Program-made: the position numbers and the translations under genes
The notes under the pieces: generated by a model
What the model was told of the DNA's origin: nothing
Database searches by the model: none
The model's input: the letters and a program-made list of their open reading frames with translations, nothing else
Assembly: GCF_036032445.1 (NCBI RefSeq)
Contig: NZ_CP107932.1
Location: 4,714,501 to 4,778,500 of the forward strand
Direction of reading: 5' to 3'
Length of the DNA stretch: 64,000 nucleotides
Origin: Nocardia sp. NBC_00416
Lineage (GTDB): Bacteria > Actinomycetota > Actinomycetes > Mycobacteriales > Mycobacteriaceae
Shown here: positions 42,265-50,821 of the stretch, in pieces
Numbering within the stretch: position 1 is the stretch's first letter
Layout of the letters: each line of letters opens with the position of its first letter

Positions 42265-42366
42265 TTACTTGCCGAGTTTGCGCCGCTGCACGCGGGTACG
42301 ACGAAGCAGCTTGCGGTGCTTCTTCTTCGACATGCGCTTGCGGCGCTTCTTGATCACAGAACCCAT
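42265..42366 (-). CDS. Small 30S ribosomal protein bS22 (33 aa)
   Basis: 33 residues, more than half Lys/Arg: [19 protein letters not shown] then a basic C terminus ending KLGK. This is the actinobacterial AURKAIP1/COX24-domain protein found in mycobacterial ribosome structures and named bS22. It binds rRNA in the small subunit. ATG with GAGG about 8 nt upstream. Too short for most gene finders. The neighbours (HTH protein upstream, epimerase downstream) are the same as in mycobacteria. Confidence 0.92.
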
Positions 42367-42533
42367 AGGGTTGTCCTCGCGTTCTCTCCTCGGCGCGTCA
42401 CGCGCTCGCTTACGTCAACTGTCCGGTCGTACGCCCGGTTGCTCGCGGCTGAACCTCAGCCCTGGAGGCGGCGGCCCCGCGCGGCCACAAAAGGCAGGCA
42501 GCGCGCCGCCGATCCAACACAGCGAGCGTTGAT

Positions 42534-42563
42534 GTTACCGGCCCGCTCCGCGGTACCGGTAAC
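42534..42563 (-). terminator. Hairpin after the excisionase-like HTH gene
   Basis: Perfect 8-bp stem GTTACCGG/CCGGTAAC with a 14-nt loop, 6 nt after the HTH gene stop on the minus strand. Confidence 0.5.
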
Positions 42564-42568
42564 CGCCT

Positions 42569-42880
42569 TCACCCGGCGTCGAAGTAGGACGTTTCCAAGT
42601 AATCGTGCACGGCCTTCGCGTGCACTCGGAAAGATCTCCCGACGCGTACCGCCGGCAGCTCTCCCGAGTGCACCAGCCGGTACACGGTCATCTTGGAAAC
42701 TCTCATCAAATTCGCTACCTCGGCGACGGTAAGAAATTGCGTACCACCACCGAGTATGGATTGTCCTGGCGACGAACCACCGCCGCTACTAGCGGACATC
42801 TTGTTCGAAGACATCATCGCACCACTGACCTCCGGCACGTCCGCGCCACCGGCTTCCCCACCGGCGGAACAGACACGCAC
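42569..42880 (-). CDS. Excisionase/MerR-type helix-turn-helix protein
   Basis: 103 aa. The C-terminal half is a winged HTH of the excisionase type: FLTVAEVANLMRVSKMTVYRL (about residues 49-69) and GELPAVRVGRSFRVHAKAV. The last residues LETSYFDAG are conserved in mycobacterial homologues (Rv0500A position). The first 45 residues are disordered. GTG 42880 is chosen because AAGGAG lies just before it; ATG at 42817 is an alternative giving 82 aa. Known mycobacterial relatives are development or virulence-type regulators, but the targets here are unknown. Confidence 0.85.
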   Translation of the reverse strand: MRVCSAGGEAGGADVPEVSGAMMSSNKMSASSGGGSSPGQSILGGGTQFLTVAEVANLMRVSKMTVYRLVHSGELPAVRVGRSFRVHAKAVHDYLETSYFDAG

Positions 42881-42962
42881 GTGCTCCTTGAAGCTTAGCG
42901 GGACCAGTGGGATTACTGCGACGGGAGTGAGAAATCAGGTTCATACGCTGGGAGTCAGCCGG

Positions 42963-43790
42963 TCATTCCGTGGTCGCGCCCTGTTCGGCCGAACGCTGTT
43001 TGGCCGCGTGCAGCGCCTCCAGGAACGCCGACCGCAGACCCGCCCGCTCGAGTTCGCGCAGGGCCGCGGCGGTCGTACCGGCCGGAGAGGTGACCGCCGC
43101 CCGCAGATCGACCGCGCTCTGCCCCGACTCCGCGAGCATGGCCGCCGAACCGAGCATCGTCTGGGTGACCAGCTGCGCGGCGACGTCGCGAGTCAGTCCC
43201 AGCCCCACACCGGCCTCGACCATCGCCTCGACGACCAGGAAGAAGTACGCCGGACCGGACCCCGATACCGCGGTCACCGCATCCATCTGGGACTCGGCGA
43301 CCACGCACACCTGGCCGACCGAGCGCAGCAGCTCGGTGACCAGTTCCAGCTGCTCGGGTTTGGCATAGCGGCCCGCGGCCAGCACGCTCATTCCCTCGCC
43401 GACCAGCATCGGAGTATTCGGCATGACCCGCACCACGGGGAACCCCGCGGGAAGTTTGCCCTCCAGCCGGGCAGTCGGCACTCCGGCCGCCAGCGAGACG
43501 AGGATCTGGTCCCGATCACCACCCAGATCGGCCTTGCCCAGTTCGGTGAGCACGGCGTCGACATCGGCCGGTTTCACCGCGACCACCAGCAGATCGGCGC
43601 CGACCGCGGCATCATCGACCGCATCGGTCACCCGCACCCCGAACCGGTCCGCGAGCAACTCGGCCCGGTCGGTATGCGTCTCCACCACCACCAAGTCCTT
43701 GACGGCCCGTCCGGCCTCCAGCAGGCCGGCAATGAGAGCCTCACCGATCCGGCCGCCGCCGATCACCGCAATTCGTGTCATGAGCGCCAT
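42963..43790 (-). CDS. proC: Pyrroline-5-carboxylate reductase ProC
   Basis: 275 aa. It reduces pyrroline-5-carboxylate to proline with NAD(P)H. N-terminal Rossmann motif IAVIGGGRIGEALIAGLL (about residues 6-23); conserved VVRVMPNTPMLVGEGM (about 117-132); dimer region AVSGSGPAYFFLVVEAM (about 167-183) and DLRAAVTSPAGTTAAAL near the C terminus. Length is normal. It lies between the HTH gene and the thioesterase, as in mycobacteria. Confidence 0.96.
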   Translation of the reverse strand: MALMTRIAVIGGGRIGEALIAGLLEAGRAVKDLVVVETHTDRAELLADRFGVRVTDAVDDAAVGADLLVVAVKPADVDAVLTELGKADLGGDRDQILVSLAAGVPTARLEGKLPAGFPVVRVMPNTPMLVGEGMSVLAAGRYAKPEQLELVTELLRSVGQVCVVAESQMDAVTAVSGSGPAYFFLVVEAMVEAGVGLGLTRDVAAQLVTQTMLGSAAMLAESGQSAVDLRAAVTSPAGTTAAALRELERAGLRSAFLEALHAAKQRSAEQGATTE

Positions 43791-43832
43791 TGTTCTTGGC
43801 GGGCCGACGCAGGCGGGGTTCGGGGTGCGTGT

Positions 43833-44735
43833 TCAGCGCTTCGGGGACGGAAGCAAGGCGAGCTGGCGGCTCTGGGCCACCAGGGCCCCCGTGGAGTCGA
43901 CCACGATCTGGTCCGAATCGAACATTCCGCCGCCCACCTCATGCGTGGTGGCGATGATGCGCAACCAGCCCGGTGCGGGCCGGCGACGCAGGTAGGTCGT
44001 CATCTGGATGGTCGGGGACCAGCCGAAATAGCCGAGGTTGGTCGGTACCGGCGGGCACATATCGGCGGCCATCATGGCGATATAGGTCGCGATCTCGGGG
44101 TCTGCCTGGTCGCCCGGTCGCGGGCGCAGCCACATCCGCAGCCGGGGCTCGCCGTGGGCATTGTCGATGAAAGGAGCCCACTCGCGGTCCAGGAAGGCCT
44201 CCATGCCGCGGGCCACGTGCACGATCCGGCCCATCGACGAGCCCGGCTCGTACCCGATGGCGTCCGCGGCCGGTTCGACCGGGAGATCGGTATGGACAGG
44301 GGAGTACAGCGGGGGCCGGTCCGGGCCGTCGAGGTGGCCGAAGGTGAAGGCGGTGCGCACCAGCGGCCGGCCGCGCTGCACCAGCGTCACGTCCACCAGG
44401 CAGATCTGCCTGCCCACCTTGCGGATGGTCACCTCGTAGAGCACCTCGCCGGGTTCCGGAGCGCCGAGGAAGTCGGTGCTGCCCGAGAGCGGCGCCATGC
44501 TCGCGCGGTCCGGTTCCACCGTGCGCAGCCAGCGGCTCGCGGCCGCCGCCGAACCGGCCACCATGGTGCCGCCGTGCAGCTTCGGCCCGACCGTCCAGAT
44601 ATCGTCGATGACGCCGCGATAGCGGCCGGCACCCGGCTCGTCGGCGGCGAGTTCGGTCAGGGCGCATACTCGACTGAACGGCGCGTTCGTGGACGCCAGG
44701 TCGATATCGGCGCCCAGTTCCGTCTCCGTCGTCAT
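43833..44735 (-). CDS. Thioesterase-family protein (double hotdog)
   Basis: 300 aa, the length of a tandem hotdog (TesB-like) acyl-CoA thioesterase. First domain: FLGAPEPGEVLYEVTIRKVG...CLVDVTLVQRGRPLVRTAF. Second domain: LRIIATTHEVGGGMFDSDQIVVDSTGALVAQSRQ, with the Asp and Gln typical of the TesB-like active region. ATG with AAGGAG 5 nt upstream; the longer frame is a shadow. Mycobacterial counterpart is at the Rv0499 position, role unknown. Confidence 0.8.
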   Translation of the reverse strand: MTTETELGADIDLASTNAPFSRVCALTELAADEPGAGRYRGVIDDIWTVGPKLHGGTMVAGSAAAASRWLRTVEPDRASMAPLSGSTDFLGAPEPGEVLYEVTIRKVGRQICLVDVTLVQRGRPLVRTAFTFGHLDGPDRPPLYSPVHTDLPVEPAADAIGYEPGSSMGRIVHVARGMEAFLDREWAPFIDNAHGEPRLRMWLRPRPGDQADPEIATYIAMMAADMCPPVPTNLGYFGWSPTIQMTTYLRRRPAPGWLRIIATTHEVGGGMFDSDQIVVDSTGALVAQSRQLALLPSPKR

Positions 44736-45081
44736 CGATACTCCTTTTCCTCGGCCCGGTATCCGTACCGCGGGTGCACGCTGCCGGTCAATTTTGGTAC
44801 AGCGGTGCCGCGCGGGTGCGGGCGGACCTGGTAGCTGTGCTGATCGCGCGCTGGCGCGCGGGTTCGGGCCCCGGTCCACAGATGCTGGGCATCCGCGGGT
44901 AGCGCAGCGGCACATGCGACCGCCCCACCGTACTGCCGAGTCCTGTGAGGCACCCGAAGGGTTGGAGCCGCGTCGCCGTTCAGCCCTCTGAACGAAAACG
45001 TCGTCAGAGCGAGCCCCGAGGGCGCGGCGGTGACGCCCGGGAGCCGCAGCCCCGGGCGCGCCGACACCCCGTCGACACCTC
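44736..45081. other. 346-bp intergenic region
   Basis: Between the thioesterase start and the stop of the TIM-barrel gene, both on the minus strand. It holds the terminator at 45033-45057 and presumably the thioesterase promoter. I see no small ORF with a ribosome site, no repeat and no other structure. Confidence 0.6.
45033..45057 (-). terminator. Hairpin after the TIM-barrel gene
   Basis: Perfect 8-bp stem CGCCCGGG/CCCGGGCG with a 9-nt loop, 24 nt after the stop. Confidence 0.55.
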
Positions 45082-46008
45082 TCAACGGGATTCGATCGGG
45101 CTGGGGTCGGGTCGCGAAGTGACCGCCGGATTCAGATGGGTCCGGGCGAACGTGAGCGTCCGGTCCAGCATCTGCGCCCGGGCCGCGGTGTTGCGCGCGT
45201 CCTGGGTGTTGATCTCGGCCACCGCGTGGCCGGCGAAATCATTGCCGACCAGCGCGGCACACACCTGCGCGCACGGTTGGGTGCCCTCACCGGGGACCAG
45301 ATGCTCGTCGTGCGCCGCGCCGCGGCCGTCGGCCAGATGCAGATGCACCAGCCCGGCGCCCATCCGCGCGGCCAGCGCGAGCGGATCGGTACCCGCGGTG
45401 GCGGTATGCGACAGGTCGAGGGTGTAGTGCCGGAAACCGGTATCGGTGGGATCGTAGGTGGGACTGAAAGCGGTCAGCGAAAGACCCGGTCCGCCACGGC
45501 GTTCCAGCCGCTGGATATCGCGGGCCCGGCGGGCGAACAATTTGTCGGCGCGCATCGGGAACATGTTCTCCACCGCGACGGCCACGGAGCTGCTCTGTTC
45601 GAGATCCGCGACCTGTTCGGCGAAACCCTCCGCGTAGCGGCGCTGCCAGCGGAACGGCGGATGCACGACCACCGTATCGGCGCCCAGCGCTTCCGCGGTC
45701 CGCACACTGCGTTCGAGTTTCGCCACCGGATCGGCGCCCCACACCCGCTGCGAGATGAGCAGGCACGGCGCGTGCACCGCGAGCACCGGCACCGCGTATT
45801 TGCGCACATAACCGCGCACGGTGGTGACGCTCTGGCTGGCCGGCTCGGCCCAGACCATCAATTCGACACCGTCGTAACCGAGTTCGGCGGCGTATCGGAA
45901 GGCCGCCTCGGTGTTCTGCGGATAGACCGAGGCAGTCGACAACCCCACCTTGACCCGGCGGCGCCGTCCCTCGTCCCGCGGTTCGGCCGCGGGAGGTATG
46001 CCTGCCAT
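45082..46008 (-). CDS. Sugar phosphate isomerase/epimerase (TIM barrel, AP endonuclease 2-like)
   Basis: 308 aa. Xylose isomerase-like barrel: VKVGLSTASVYPQ at the start, ELGYDGVELMVW, VLAVHAPCLL, ADTVVVHPPFRWQ, VAVENMFPM, LDLSHTATAG, LVHLHLADGRGAAHDEHLVPGEG, and a late GHAVAEINT. The Glu, His and Asp metal-binding residues of the family are visible in these strands. The substrate is not known. ATG 46008 with GAGG upstream. Mycobacterial neighbour at the Rv0498 position. Confidence 0.82.
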   Translation of the reverse strand: MAGIPPAAEPRDEGRRRRVKVGLSTASVYPQNTEAAFRYAAELGYDGVELMVWAEPASQSVTTVRGYVRKYAVPVLAVHAPCLLISQRVWGADPVAKLERSVRTAEALGADTVVVHPPFRWQRRYAEGFAEQVADLEQSSSVAVAVENMFPMRADKLFARRARDIQRLERRGGPGLSLTAFSPTYDPTDTGFRHYTLDLSHTATAGTDPLALAARMGAGLVHLHLADGRGAAHDEHLVPGEGTQPCAQVCAALVGNDFAGHAVAEINTQDARNTAARAQMLDRTLTFARTHLNPAVTSRPDPSPIESR

Positions 46009-46019
46009 CGCTGCCTCGC

Positions 46020-47747
46020 TCAGCCCGTACTGAGTAGAAATGCCAACGGTCCCAGTGTGACGAACACACCGACGACCACTGCGATCACGGTACTGAACAT
46101 ATCGTCGCCGCGCCGCAGGATCCGCACCAGCGCGACGAGCCCGAGGATCACCACCACAGCCAGCGCGAGGGCGGCCAAGGGCTGTGCCTCCCACAACAGT
46201 TCGAAGCCCTTGAAGGCGAGCATGCCCGCGATCGCCGCACCGACACTCTGCGCGCCGAGGATCATCCACTGCTTGCGCGGATCGTCGATCGTCTCGGTGT
46301 CGGGCCGGCGCGCACCGGCCGCGAACTTGGATCTGGTCGCGGCGAACTTGCCTCCGGCCGCACCGAGTTTCCCGGTCAGCGCCGCGCGCGCACGATCGGC
46401 CCGGGTTTCGGGACGGTCCGCGTCGTCCGGATCGTCGTAATCGTCGTAGTCCGGATCGTATTCCGGCTCGAAGTCCCCGGTCTCGAACGACTCGTCGCGC
46501 AGCCCGGGGTCCGGGAGCGGCCGCATGGGTCCGTGAATATCGGTGGCGTAGATGTCGTTGCGGCCGAAGTCCGGGTCCGGACCGAAACCCGGAGCCGGCG
46601 CGCCGAGATCCGGCGGTACGGGACCGGGACCCGCTGCCCGGCCGTTCCGCGGGCCCGGGCCGCGGAACTCGCCCCGGCCCGGGCCGTCGTGCGGCGGCGT
46701 CTCCAGACCCTGGAGCCCGGCACGTAGCCGCATGCCCTGATCGCCCGGTGACCAGACGACGGTGGTCTGATCACCGTTCGGGATCGCCGGATCGGGCGTG
46801 TTCGGCGGTTCCGGCCAGGACTCCGGTTCGGGCAGGGGGCGCGCACCACGGCGGCGGCGCTCCAGTTTCGGCCGCGAATCATCGGGCGGCGCATCGCTGG
46901 GCGCCTGCCACGCCTCCGTCGGCGGGGCGGCGCCGGGCGGACCCAGTCGCGGCGGCCCGCCGTCGAATCCCGCAGTCGGCCACGACGGGCCCGCATCCGG
47001 TCCGCCGAATTCCGGCCGTGCGGTCGATGCCGGCGGACCCCCGAAATCCCCCGGTTCCGGCGGCCAGCCGTAGTGCGGGGAAGGCTCCGGCTCCGGGGCG
47101 GCGGGCGCGAACTCCACCGCGGCGGCCGCTTCCGCCGCGCGGCGGCGGGCGGCGCGGCCCCCGCCCGGAGTCGGCGGGCCGCTGTCGCTGGGTTGATTCG
47201 CCGGGGCCGCGGGGCCCGGATCGTTCGCGAAGTAGCCGTCGCCCGCGAATTCGTCGTCCGCATCCGCCCGTCGGCGGCGACCCGCGCGCGGCGCGTCCTC
47301 CGCGGGCGGGAACTGGTCCTGACCGGATCCGAAGGCCGCCGGATCGCCCAAGCGGGCGGGTGCGCCGTCTACAGCCGAGTCGGTTCGATACGGCTCGAGC
47401 GGGTTGTAGACGGTGATCGGACCGGACATCGGCGAGTTGTTCGGATCCGGTGCGGCATACGAAACCGGCCCGCCCGGATACCCTTCCGCCGCGTATCCGG
47501 TTTCGCCTCCGCCGTCCGCTCCAGCGGAATACTCCGGCGGCGCATCGGCCGGGTACTCCGTGTCCTCGGCGTCGGGCGCCGCGTGGGCGGAGCCGCCGGA
47601 TTCGACTGCCGGCAGGTCACCGGACAGGTCGTCGACCGAGAGCCCGCGGCCCCCGCGCCGCCGACGCCCGCCGCTGCCCGAGGCCGGTTGCTGTCCGTTG
47701 CGGGCCAGAAGTTCGGCCACCGACAGCTGATTGGAGTTCCTGCTCAT
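46020..47747 (-). CDS. Large disordered protein with C-terminal membrane segments
   Basis: 575 aa. Residues about 1-470 are low complexity, rich in Pro, Gly, Asp and Ala, with no hydrophobic region (for example GSGGRRRRGGRGLSVDDL). The last 80 residues contain about three membrane helices (SVGAAIAGMLAFKGFELLW, LALAVVVILGLVALV, VIAVVVGVFVTLGPLAFLL). It is the long counterpart of the mycobacterial membrane protein next to ppx (Rv0497). The start overlaps the Ppx stop by 4 bp, so the two are co-translated. Function unknown; a membrane-anchored scaffold is a guess. Confidence 0.78.
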   Translation of the reverse strand: MSRNSNQLSVAELLARNGQQPASGSGGRRRRGGRGLSVDDLSGDLPAVESGGSAHAAPDAEDTEYPADAPPEYSAGADGGGETGYAAEGYPGGPVSYAAPDPNNSPMSGPITVYNPLEPYRTDSAVDGAPARLGDPAAFGSGQDQFPPAEDAPRAGRRRRADADDEFAGDGYFANDPGPAAPANQPSDSGPPTPGGGRAARRRAAEAAAAVEFAPAAPEPEPSPHYGWPPEPGDFGGPPASTARPEFGGPDAGPSWPTAGFDGGPPRLGPPGAAPPTEAWQAPSDAPPDDSRPKLERRRRGARPLPEPESWPEPPNTPDPAIPNGDQTTVVWSPGDQGMRLRAGLQGLETPPHDGPGRGEFRGPGPRNGRAAGPGPVPPDLGAPAPGFGPDPDFGRNDIYATDIHGPMRPLPDPGLRDESFETGDFEPEYDPDYDDYDDPDDADRPETRADRARAALTGKLGAAGGKFAATRSKFAAGARRPDTETIDDPRKQWMILGAQSVGAAIAGMLAFKGFELLWEAQPLAALALAVVVILGLVALVRILRRGDDMFSTVIAVVVGVFVTLGPLAFLLSTG

Positions 47748-48772
47748 GAAGGCACCGTTTCGATCGGGCCCGCCGACGTACGGCCGCCGGGCGTCGAACC
47801 GTTACCGGTCGCCGCGTTCGGTGCGTTCGTTGTCAGTGGTCCACCATCCATATCGGTATCCAGTTTGCGCAGGATCAGCCCTTCGCGCAGCGCCCATGGA
47901 CAAATTTCCAACGTATCCAGGGAAAACGCGCGCATCGCCGCCTCGGCCACCAACGCTCCCGCGACCAATTGCTGGGATCGGTCGGCGCTGACGCCCTCCA
48001 GTTCGGCTCGATCCGCGGCGGTCATCCGGGAGATGAACGCGATCAGCTGACGAAGTCCCGAAATCGTCAGGGTCCGGCGGACGCGGGGCCCCGCTCCCGA
48101 CGGCGCCGCGCCGGTCAAGCGGGCCAGCGACCGGAAGGTCTTGGACGTGCCCACCGCCAGGTCCGGTTTACCGGCTTCGGCCAGCTGTTTGGCCGGGTCG
48201 ACCAATTCGGCGGTGAGCCAGTCCCGCAGGATTCCGACCCGCCGCTTGCTCGGCGGGTCCTCCGGTAACCATTTACGGGTCAAGCGGCCCGCCCCCAATT
48301 GCAGCGACAGCGCGACCTCGGGTTCCTCGTCGACGCCGCTGCTCACCTCCAGGGAGCCCCCGCCGATATCGAGATTGACGATCCGGCCCGCACTCCAGCC
48401 GTACCAGCGGCGCACCGCCAAGAAAGTCAGCCGCGCCTCATCCGCCCCGGACAGCACCCGCAGATCTACGCCGGTCTCGGCGCGCACCCGGCCCAGCACC
48501 TCGTCGGAGTTGGTCGCCTCGCGCACGGCCGAGGTCGCGAAGGCCATCAGCTCCGAGCATCCCGAGGTGGTCGCCAGGCTCGCGAGGTCGGCGACCGTAT
48601 CCAGGAGTTTGCGCTCCCCTACCGCGGTGATCCGACCGGCGTCGTCCAGGTTCTCCGACAGCCGCAACGATTCCTTCGTGGAGCTCATCGGCATGGGGTG
48701 GCCACCGCGATGTGCGTCCACCACCAGCAGGTGAACGGTGTTACTGCCGACATCGAGGACACCTAGACGCAC
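47744..48772 (-). CDS. Ppx/GppA phosphatase (exopolyphosphatase)
   Basis: 342 aa ASKHA-fold protein. The phosphate loop is VLDVGSNTVHLLVVDAH at the N terminus and the second is VNLDIGGGSLEVSSG (about residues 132-146). LRVLSGADEARLTFLA and LALREGLIL are further family motifs. It hydrolyses polyphosphate or (p)ppGpp; in mycobacteria the ortholog is PPX1 (Rv0496). GTG start with a TAACGT hexamer 6 nt upstream and no ribosome site. Followed in operon by the long membrane protein; divergent from the cysteine-rich protein. Confidence 0.9.
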   Translation of the reverse strand: MRLGVLDVGSNTVHLLVVDAHRGGHPMPMSSTKESLRLSENLDDAGRITAVGERKLLDTVADLASLATTSGCSELMAFATSAVREATNSDEVLGRVRAETGVDLRVLSGADEARLTFLAVRRWYGWSAGRIVNLDIGGGSLEVSSGVDEEPEVALSLQLGAGRLTRKWLPEDPPSKRRVGILRDWLTAELVDPAKQLAEAGKPDLAVGTSKTFRSLARLTGAAPSGAGPRVRRTLTISGLRQLIAFISRMTAADRAELEGVSADRSQQLVAGALVAEAAMRAFSLDTLEICPWALREGLILRKLDTDMDGGPLTTNAPNAATGNGSTPGGRTSAGPIETVPS

Positions 48773-48778
48773 ACGGAC

Positions 48779-48829
48779 ACGTTACTTGGTGAACCTGAAC
48801 ACCAGGCGACCCGGTTGTGGTGTTAGCGT
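48779..48829. promoter_or_regulatory. Divergent leaderless promoters (ppx / cysteine-rich protein)
   Basis: Minus strand: TAACGT (48784-48779) lies 6 nt before the ppx GTG. Plus strand: TAGCGT (48824-48829) lies 8 nt before the GTG at 48838. No ribosome site in either. -35 elements are not evident. Confidence 0.45.
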
Positions 48830-48837
48830 TGAGGGTT

Positions 48838-49758
48838 GTGACGTCTGGCGCAGCCGCGAACGACTCCGTCCCCGCTCCGACCGACCTTCCGATGCCGAAG
48901 ATGCGGCCGAGTCGGGAGGTGCCGCTCGACTTCCCTCGAGAGTGGCTGGAGTTCGTGGACCCGGCCGATGACGAACATCTGATCGCCGCGGATCTGACCT
49001 GGCTGACCTCCCATTGGACCTGTGTTTTCGGCACTCCCGCCTGCCAGGGCATCCTGGCCGACGAACCGGATGCCGGGTGCTGCACACACGGCGCGTTCCT
49101 CTCCGATGACGACGATCGCAAACGCCTGCGCAAGGCAGTGAAGTTGCTCACCCCCCAGGAATGGCAGTTGATGGACCGGGCGCGCGACAAGAAGGGCAAT
49201 ATCACCCGCAAGACCTACCTGGAGACCGACGAGCTCGACAGCGAACCCGCGGAACGCACCCGGCGGGTCGACGGTGCGTGCATATTCCTGAACCGGCCGG
49301 ATTTTCCGGGCGGCGCGGGCTGCGCGCTGCACATCATGGCCGTGCACCGGGGGGTCGAACCGCTCACGGTCAAACCCGACGTATGCTGGCAGCTACCGAT
49401 CCGCCGCACCCAGGAGTGGATAGACCGCCCCGACGGCGTTCGGATCCTGCGGACCGTGATCACCGAATACGATCGGCGCGGCTGGGGTCCGGGCGGTATC
49501 GACCTGGACTGGTACTGCTCCGGGTCACCCGACGCACATATCGGGGAGCGGCCCGTCTGGCAGTCCTACCGCGCCGAACTGATCGAACTGCTGGGTGAAC
49601 CCGCCTACAAAGAGCTCGAACGGCAGTTGCAGAGCCGAGCAGGTAACGGGGTCGGCGCGGAGCACCCCGCCACCACCCGGGCGCTACGCAAAGCTCGGGC
49701 AAAGGAGAACGGGCGGCCGGAGCGGCCCGCCAAGATCATCGGACTCGACCTGCGATAA
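48838..49758 (+). CDS. Cysteine-rich conserved protein (Rv0495c-like)
   Basis: 306 aa, soluble. Seven cysteines in a suggestive spacing: WTCVFGTPACQGILADEP, GCCTHGAFL, GACIFLNRP, GAGCALHIM, DVCWQLP, with further His and Asp. The pattern is similar to proteins that bind Fe-S or Zn. C-terminal region basic. The nearest memory is the mycobacterial Rv0495c group, function unknown. GTG start supported by a TAGCGT hexamer 8 nt upstream; an ATG at 48892 is possible. Convergent with nothing; the small secreted protein gene follows 13 bp downstream. Confidence 0.75.
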   Translation: MTSGAAANDSVPAPTDLPMPKMRPSREVPLDFPREWLEFVDPADDEHLIAADLTWLTSHWTCVFGTPACQGILADEPDAGCCTHGAFLSDDDDRKRLRKAVKLLTPQEWQLMDRARDKKGNITRKTYLETDELDSEPAERTRRVDGACIFLNRPDFPGGAGCALHIMAVHRGVEPLTVKPDVCWQLPIRRTQEWIDRPDGVRILRTVITEYDRRGWGPGGIDLDWYCSGSPDAHIGERPVWQSYRAELIELLGEPAYKELERQLQSRAGNGVGAEHPATTRALRKARAKENGRPERPAKIIGLDLR

Positions 49759-49771
49759 ACGGGAGCGGAGC

Positions 49772-50122
49772 ATGACGCGGGGCCCCTGGAGGCAACGACC
49801 GGCCGTTTCGGCGGCACTGATCGGTATCGGCCTCTCGGGCGCCGTAACGGCGGGCGCGGTGAGCGCCGAGCCCGCGGCCGACCCGAACCAGTTCTCCGAC
49901 CGGACCGCCGAGTTCGTCCCGCTCGGCCATCCGGACGCCCTGGCGGCCCGCGATGCCGGGAAACATCTGGTGCTCAGCCCACACGGGACCGGGCGCAGCA
50001 TCGTCTGCCGTGGAGATACCCGGACGGCGCCCTACGACTGCGCCCAGGAGGACGGGCTCGGCTGGGCCCCCCTGCACCGCACCGACACGCCGATGGGTGA
50101 CGTCTGGATCTACTTTCCCTGA
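49772..50122 (+). CDS. Small secreted protein
   Basis: 116 aa. Signal peptide residues 1-34 (AALIGIGLSGAVTAGAVSAE; AxA cleavage near 34). The mature part has two Cys (SIVCRGDTRTAPYDCAQ), which may form a disulfide, and ends in a DVWIYFP. ATG with GGAG 7 nt upstream. Downstream of the cysteine-rich protein by 13 bp, so probably co-transcribed. No family known to me. Convergent with regX3. Confidence 0.7.
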   Translation: MTRGPWRQRPAVSAALIGIGLSGAVTAGAVSAEPAADPNQFSDRTAEFVPLGHPDALAARDAGKHLVLSPHGTGRSIVCRGDTRTAPYDCAQEDGLGWAPLHRTDTPMGDVWIYFP

Positions 50123-50131
50123 CCCGCCCGA

Positions 50132-50821
50132 TCAGGCCTCGAGCTTGTACCCGAGGCCGCGCACGGTCACCAGATGTTCGGGCCGCGCCGGGTCGGCCTC
50201 GATCTTCGACCGCAGCCGCTTCACATGCACATCGAGGGTTTTGGTGTCGCCGACATAGTCCGCGCCCCACACGCGGTCGATCAGCTGACCGCGGGTGAGC
50301 ACCCGCCCGGAGTTGCGGAGCAGGTATTCGAGCAGATCGAACTCTTTCAGCGGCAGCGTCACCGGTTTCCCGTTCACCAGTACCGTGTGCCGATCCACGT
50401 CCATCCGCACCGGGCCTGCCTCCAGCACACCGTTCTCGCTGCCGGAGTCCAGCTCGTCGCCGGCGCCGCGGCGCAGCACGGCCCGGATCCGGGCGATGAG
50501 CTCGCGCGCCGAATACGGTTTGGTGACGTAATCGTCGGCGCCGAGTTCCAACCCCACCACTTTGTCGATCTCGCTGTCCCGCGCGGTCACCATGATGACC
50601 GGTACGCCGCTACGGGTGCGCAGCTGCTTGCAGACGTCGGTGCCGCTCATTCCGGGCAGCATGAGGTCGAGCAGGACGATATCGGCGCCGGACCGGTCGA
50701 ACTCGGCGAGCGCCGACGGGCCGTCGCCCACGACGGTGACCTCGAAACCTTCCTTTCGCAGCAGGAAAGCGAGCGGGTCGGCCAGCGATTCCTCATCCTC
50801 GACGATCAACACACTCGTCAT
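50132..50821 (-). CDS. regX3: Response regulator RegX3
   Basis: 229 aa OmpR-family response regulator. Receiver: VEDEESLADPL (acidic pocket), VLLDLMLPGMSGTDV with the phosphorylated Asp near residue 52, and DDYVTKPYSARELIA (Lys near 101). Winged-helix DNA-binding domain from about 130 (FDLLEYLLRNSGRVLTRGQL, TLDVHVKRLRSKIE). With SenX3 it controls phosphate-starvation genes in mycobacteria. ATG with GGAGG 7 nt upstream and overlapping the senX3 stop (ATGA). Convergent with the small secreted protein gene (9 bp). Confidence 0.95.
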   Translation of the reverse strand: MTSVLIVEDEESLADPLAFLLRKEGFEVTVVGDGPSALAEFDRSGADIVLLDLMLPGMSGTDVCKQLRTRSGVPVIMVTARDSEIDKVVGLELGADDYVTKPYSARELIARIRAVLRRGAGDELDSGSENGVLEAGPVRMDVDRHTVLVNGKPVTLPLKEFDLLEYLLRNSGRVLTRGQLIDRVWGADYVGDTKTLDVHVKRLRSKIEADPARPEHLVTVRGLGYKLEA

